From an uncultured Saprospirales bacterium (GTDB taxonomy: Bacteria; Bacteroidota; Bacteroidia; Chitinophagales; Saprospiraceae): 7,289 nucleotides of DNA. The notes beneath the pieces are model-generated. The model was not told where the DNA came from and searched no databases. It worked only from the letters and a program-made list of their open reading frames with translations. Both the position numbers and the translations under genes were made by a program. Positions 6,566 to 7,289 of the stretch are shown one piece after another; the stretch's first letter is position 1, and the number at the start of each line of letters is the position of its first letter. The stretch spans positions 1-7,289 of the forward strand of contig CALAZP010000004.1 in assembly GCA_937926355.1 (NCBI GenBank), given 5' to 3'.

Positions 6566-7289
6566 ATGAGGCAACTAAAAATTACGACCAAAATCACCAA
6601 TAGAGAGAGTCTTTCTCTTGAAAAATACCTGAATGATATTTCAAAGATTCCTATGGTCAGCCCTGATGAAGAGATTGATTTGGCAATAAGGATCAAAAAG
6701 GGAGATGAAGAGGCACTCAATAAGTTGACCAGAGGAAATTTAAGATTTGTCGTTTCTGTCGCCAAGCAGTACCAAAATCAAGGATTGTCATTGAGTGATT
6801 TAATCAATGAGGGGAATATGGGTTTGATGAAGGCGGCTAAGAGATTTGATGAAACCAAAGGATTCAAATTTATTTCTTATGCGGTTTGGTGGATCAGACA
6901 ATCTATCCTTCAATCTATAGTCGAGAATTCCCGATTGGTTCGAATGCCAGTTAATAAGGTAGGAGGATACACACGTATCCATAGAGCGATTGCCTCTTTT
7001 CTGCAGGAGTTTGAGAGAGAGCCATCTATAGAGGAATTAGCTGAATTATTGGATCTAACCCCAAGAGAGGTGACCAATTTAATGAAAAGTGCCAATAGGC
7101 ATACCTCCATGGATGCTCCCATGAGTGGAGAGGAAGGAGATGCCACCATGCTCGATACCTTTTCAACTGATGATTCAGACAGTCCGGATGTGGATTTAAT
7201 GGCTCAATCACTAAAGGATGAGGTTAGAGAAGGAATGAGTATTCTTTCTGACCGTGAGGTCGATGTTCTTTCAGCATATTATGGATTGC
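6566..7289 (+). CDS. RpoD/SigA-type sigma-70 factor, 3' end cut by the window
   Basis: The open frame runs from the ATG at 6566 to the window edge without a stop, giving 241 codons. Bacteroidota homologues have about 287, so roughly 45 residues with the region 4.2 helix-turn-helix are missing. There is no region 1.1; the protein starts MRQLKITTKITNRES, as in this phylum. Region 1.2 is at about 14-48. Region 2 (about 52-120) has NLRFVVSVAKQYQNQGLSL, LINEGNMGLMKAAKRF and FKFISYAVWWIRQSI for core binding, -10 recognition and melting. Region 3 is at about 125-185, an acidic linker at about 188-212, and region 4 starts at about 222. An in-frame TAA at 6557-6559 fixes the start. Compared with the usual primary sigma, regions 2.4/3.0 are altered (QSIVENSRLVRMPVNKVGGY instead of QALAEQSRIVRLPLNKIG), so it may be a second RpoD-like factor. 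A read-through transcript from pnp is possible. I leave the symbol open. Confidence 0.93.
   Translation, partial: MRQLKITTKITNRESLSLEKYLNDISKIPMVSPDEEIDLAIRIKKGDEEALNKLTRGNLRFVVSVAKQYQNQGLSLSDLINEGNMGLMKAAKRFDETKGFKFISYAVWWIRQSILQSIVENSRLVRMPVNKVGGYTRIHRAIASFLQEFEREPSIEELAELLDLTPREVTNLMKSANRHTSMDAPMSGEEGDATMLDTFSTDDSDSPDVDLMAQSLKDEVREGMSILSDREVDVLSAYYGL

Noticed and set aside
6535..7211. Several overlapping minus-strand open frames (60-79 codons), one with a hydrophobic C-terminus resembling a membrane segment
   Set aside because: All are antisense to the sigma-70 gene, whose + strand frame is unmistakably conserved. The hydrophobic stretch is the reverse reading of its AT-rich 5' end.
1..7289. 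CRISPR arrays, insertion sequences, tRNA or rRNA genes, phage or defence genes
   Set aside because: I found no regularly spaced repeats, transposase motifs, cloverleaf-like sequences or defence-type domains. All genes are conserved chromosomal types with intact frames.

Overview
The window looks like chromosomal housekeeping DNA from a member of the Bacteroidota, probably near Cytophagia/Cyclobacteriaceae by overall impression. The genus cannot be fixed from the sequence alone. Four things point to the phylum. (i) A DUF2027-plus-Smr protein, an architecture I know mainly from this phylum. (ii) A short sigma-70 factor that begins MRQLKIT and lacks region 1.1. (iii) TAnnTTTG-type -7 promoter elements in front of rpsO and pnp. 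(iv) No clear Shine-Dalgarno motif in front of the genes, with A/T-rich leaders instead. The DNA is moderately AT-rich, with AT-rich spacers.

Layout. A strong rho-independent terminator (about 19-56) closes a + strand gene that lies off the left edge. After about 240 bp without genes come two minus-strand genes: a two-repeat TPR protein (1407-1727) followed downstream by the DUF2027/Smr protein (295-1311). A 61-bp divergent spacer holding an 18-bp perfect dyad (1740-1757) separates them from the + strand pair etfB-etfA (1789-3504), the two subunits of electron transfer flavoprotein. A 327-bp intergenic region follows, with a direct repeat/palindrome cluster and a good -7 element. Then comes rpsO (ribosomal protein S15) with its own terminator, a 178-bp stretch containing a candidate promoter and inverted repeats, and pnp (polynucleotide phosphorylase). 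After a weaker terminator the window ends inside a sigma-70 factor gene (6566 to the edge).

How the genes fit together. EtfAB carries electrons from acyl-CoA and related dehydrogenases towards the quinone pool. rpsO-pnp is a widely conserved pair (ribosome assembly, 3'-5' RNA decay), and a sigma factor next to it is, to my knowledge, common in this phylum. The Smr and TPR proteins have no assigned pathway here.

I found no convincing evidence of a new multi-gene system, mobile element, CRISPR array or RNA gene. The points most worth a second look are the sigma factor, which differs from the usual Bacteroidota primary sigma sequence at otherwise conserved positions, and the structured spacers at 1728-1788, 3505-3831 and 4141-4317.
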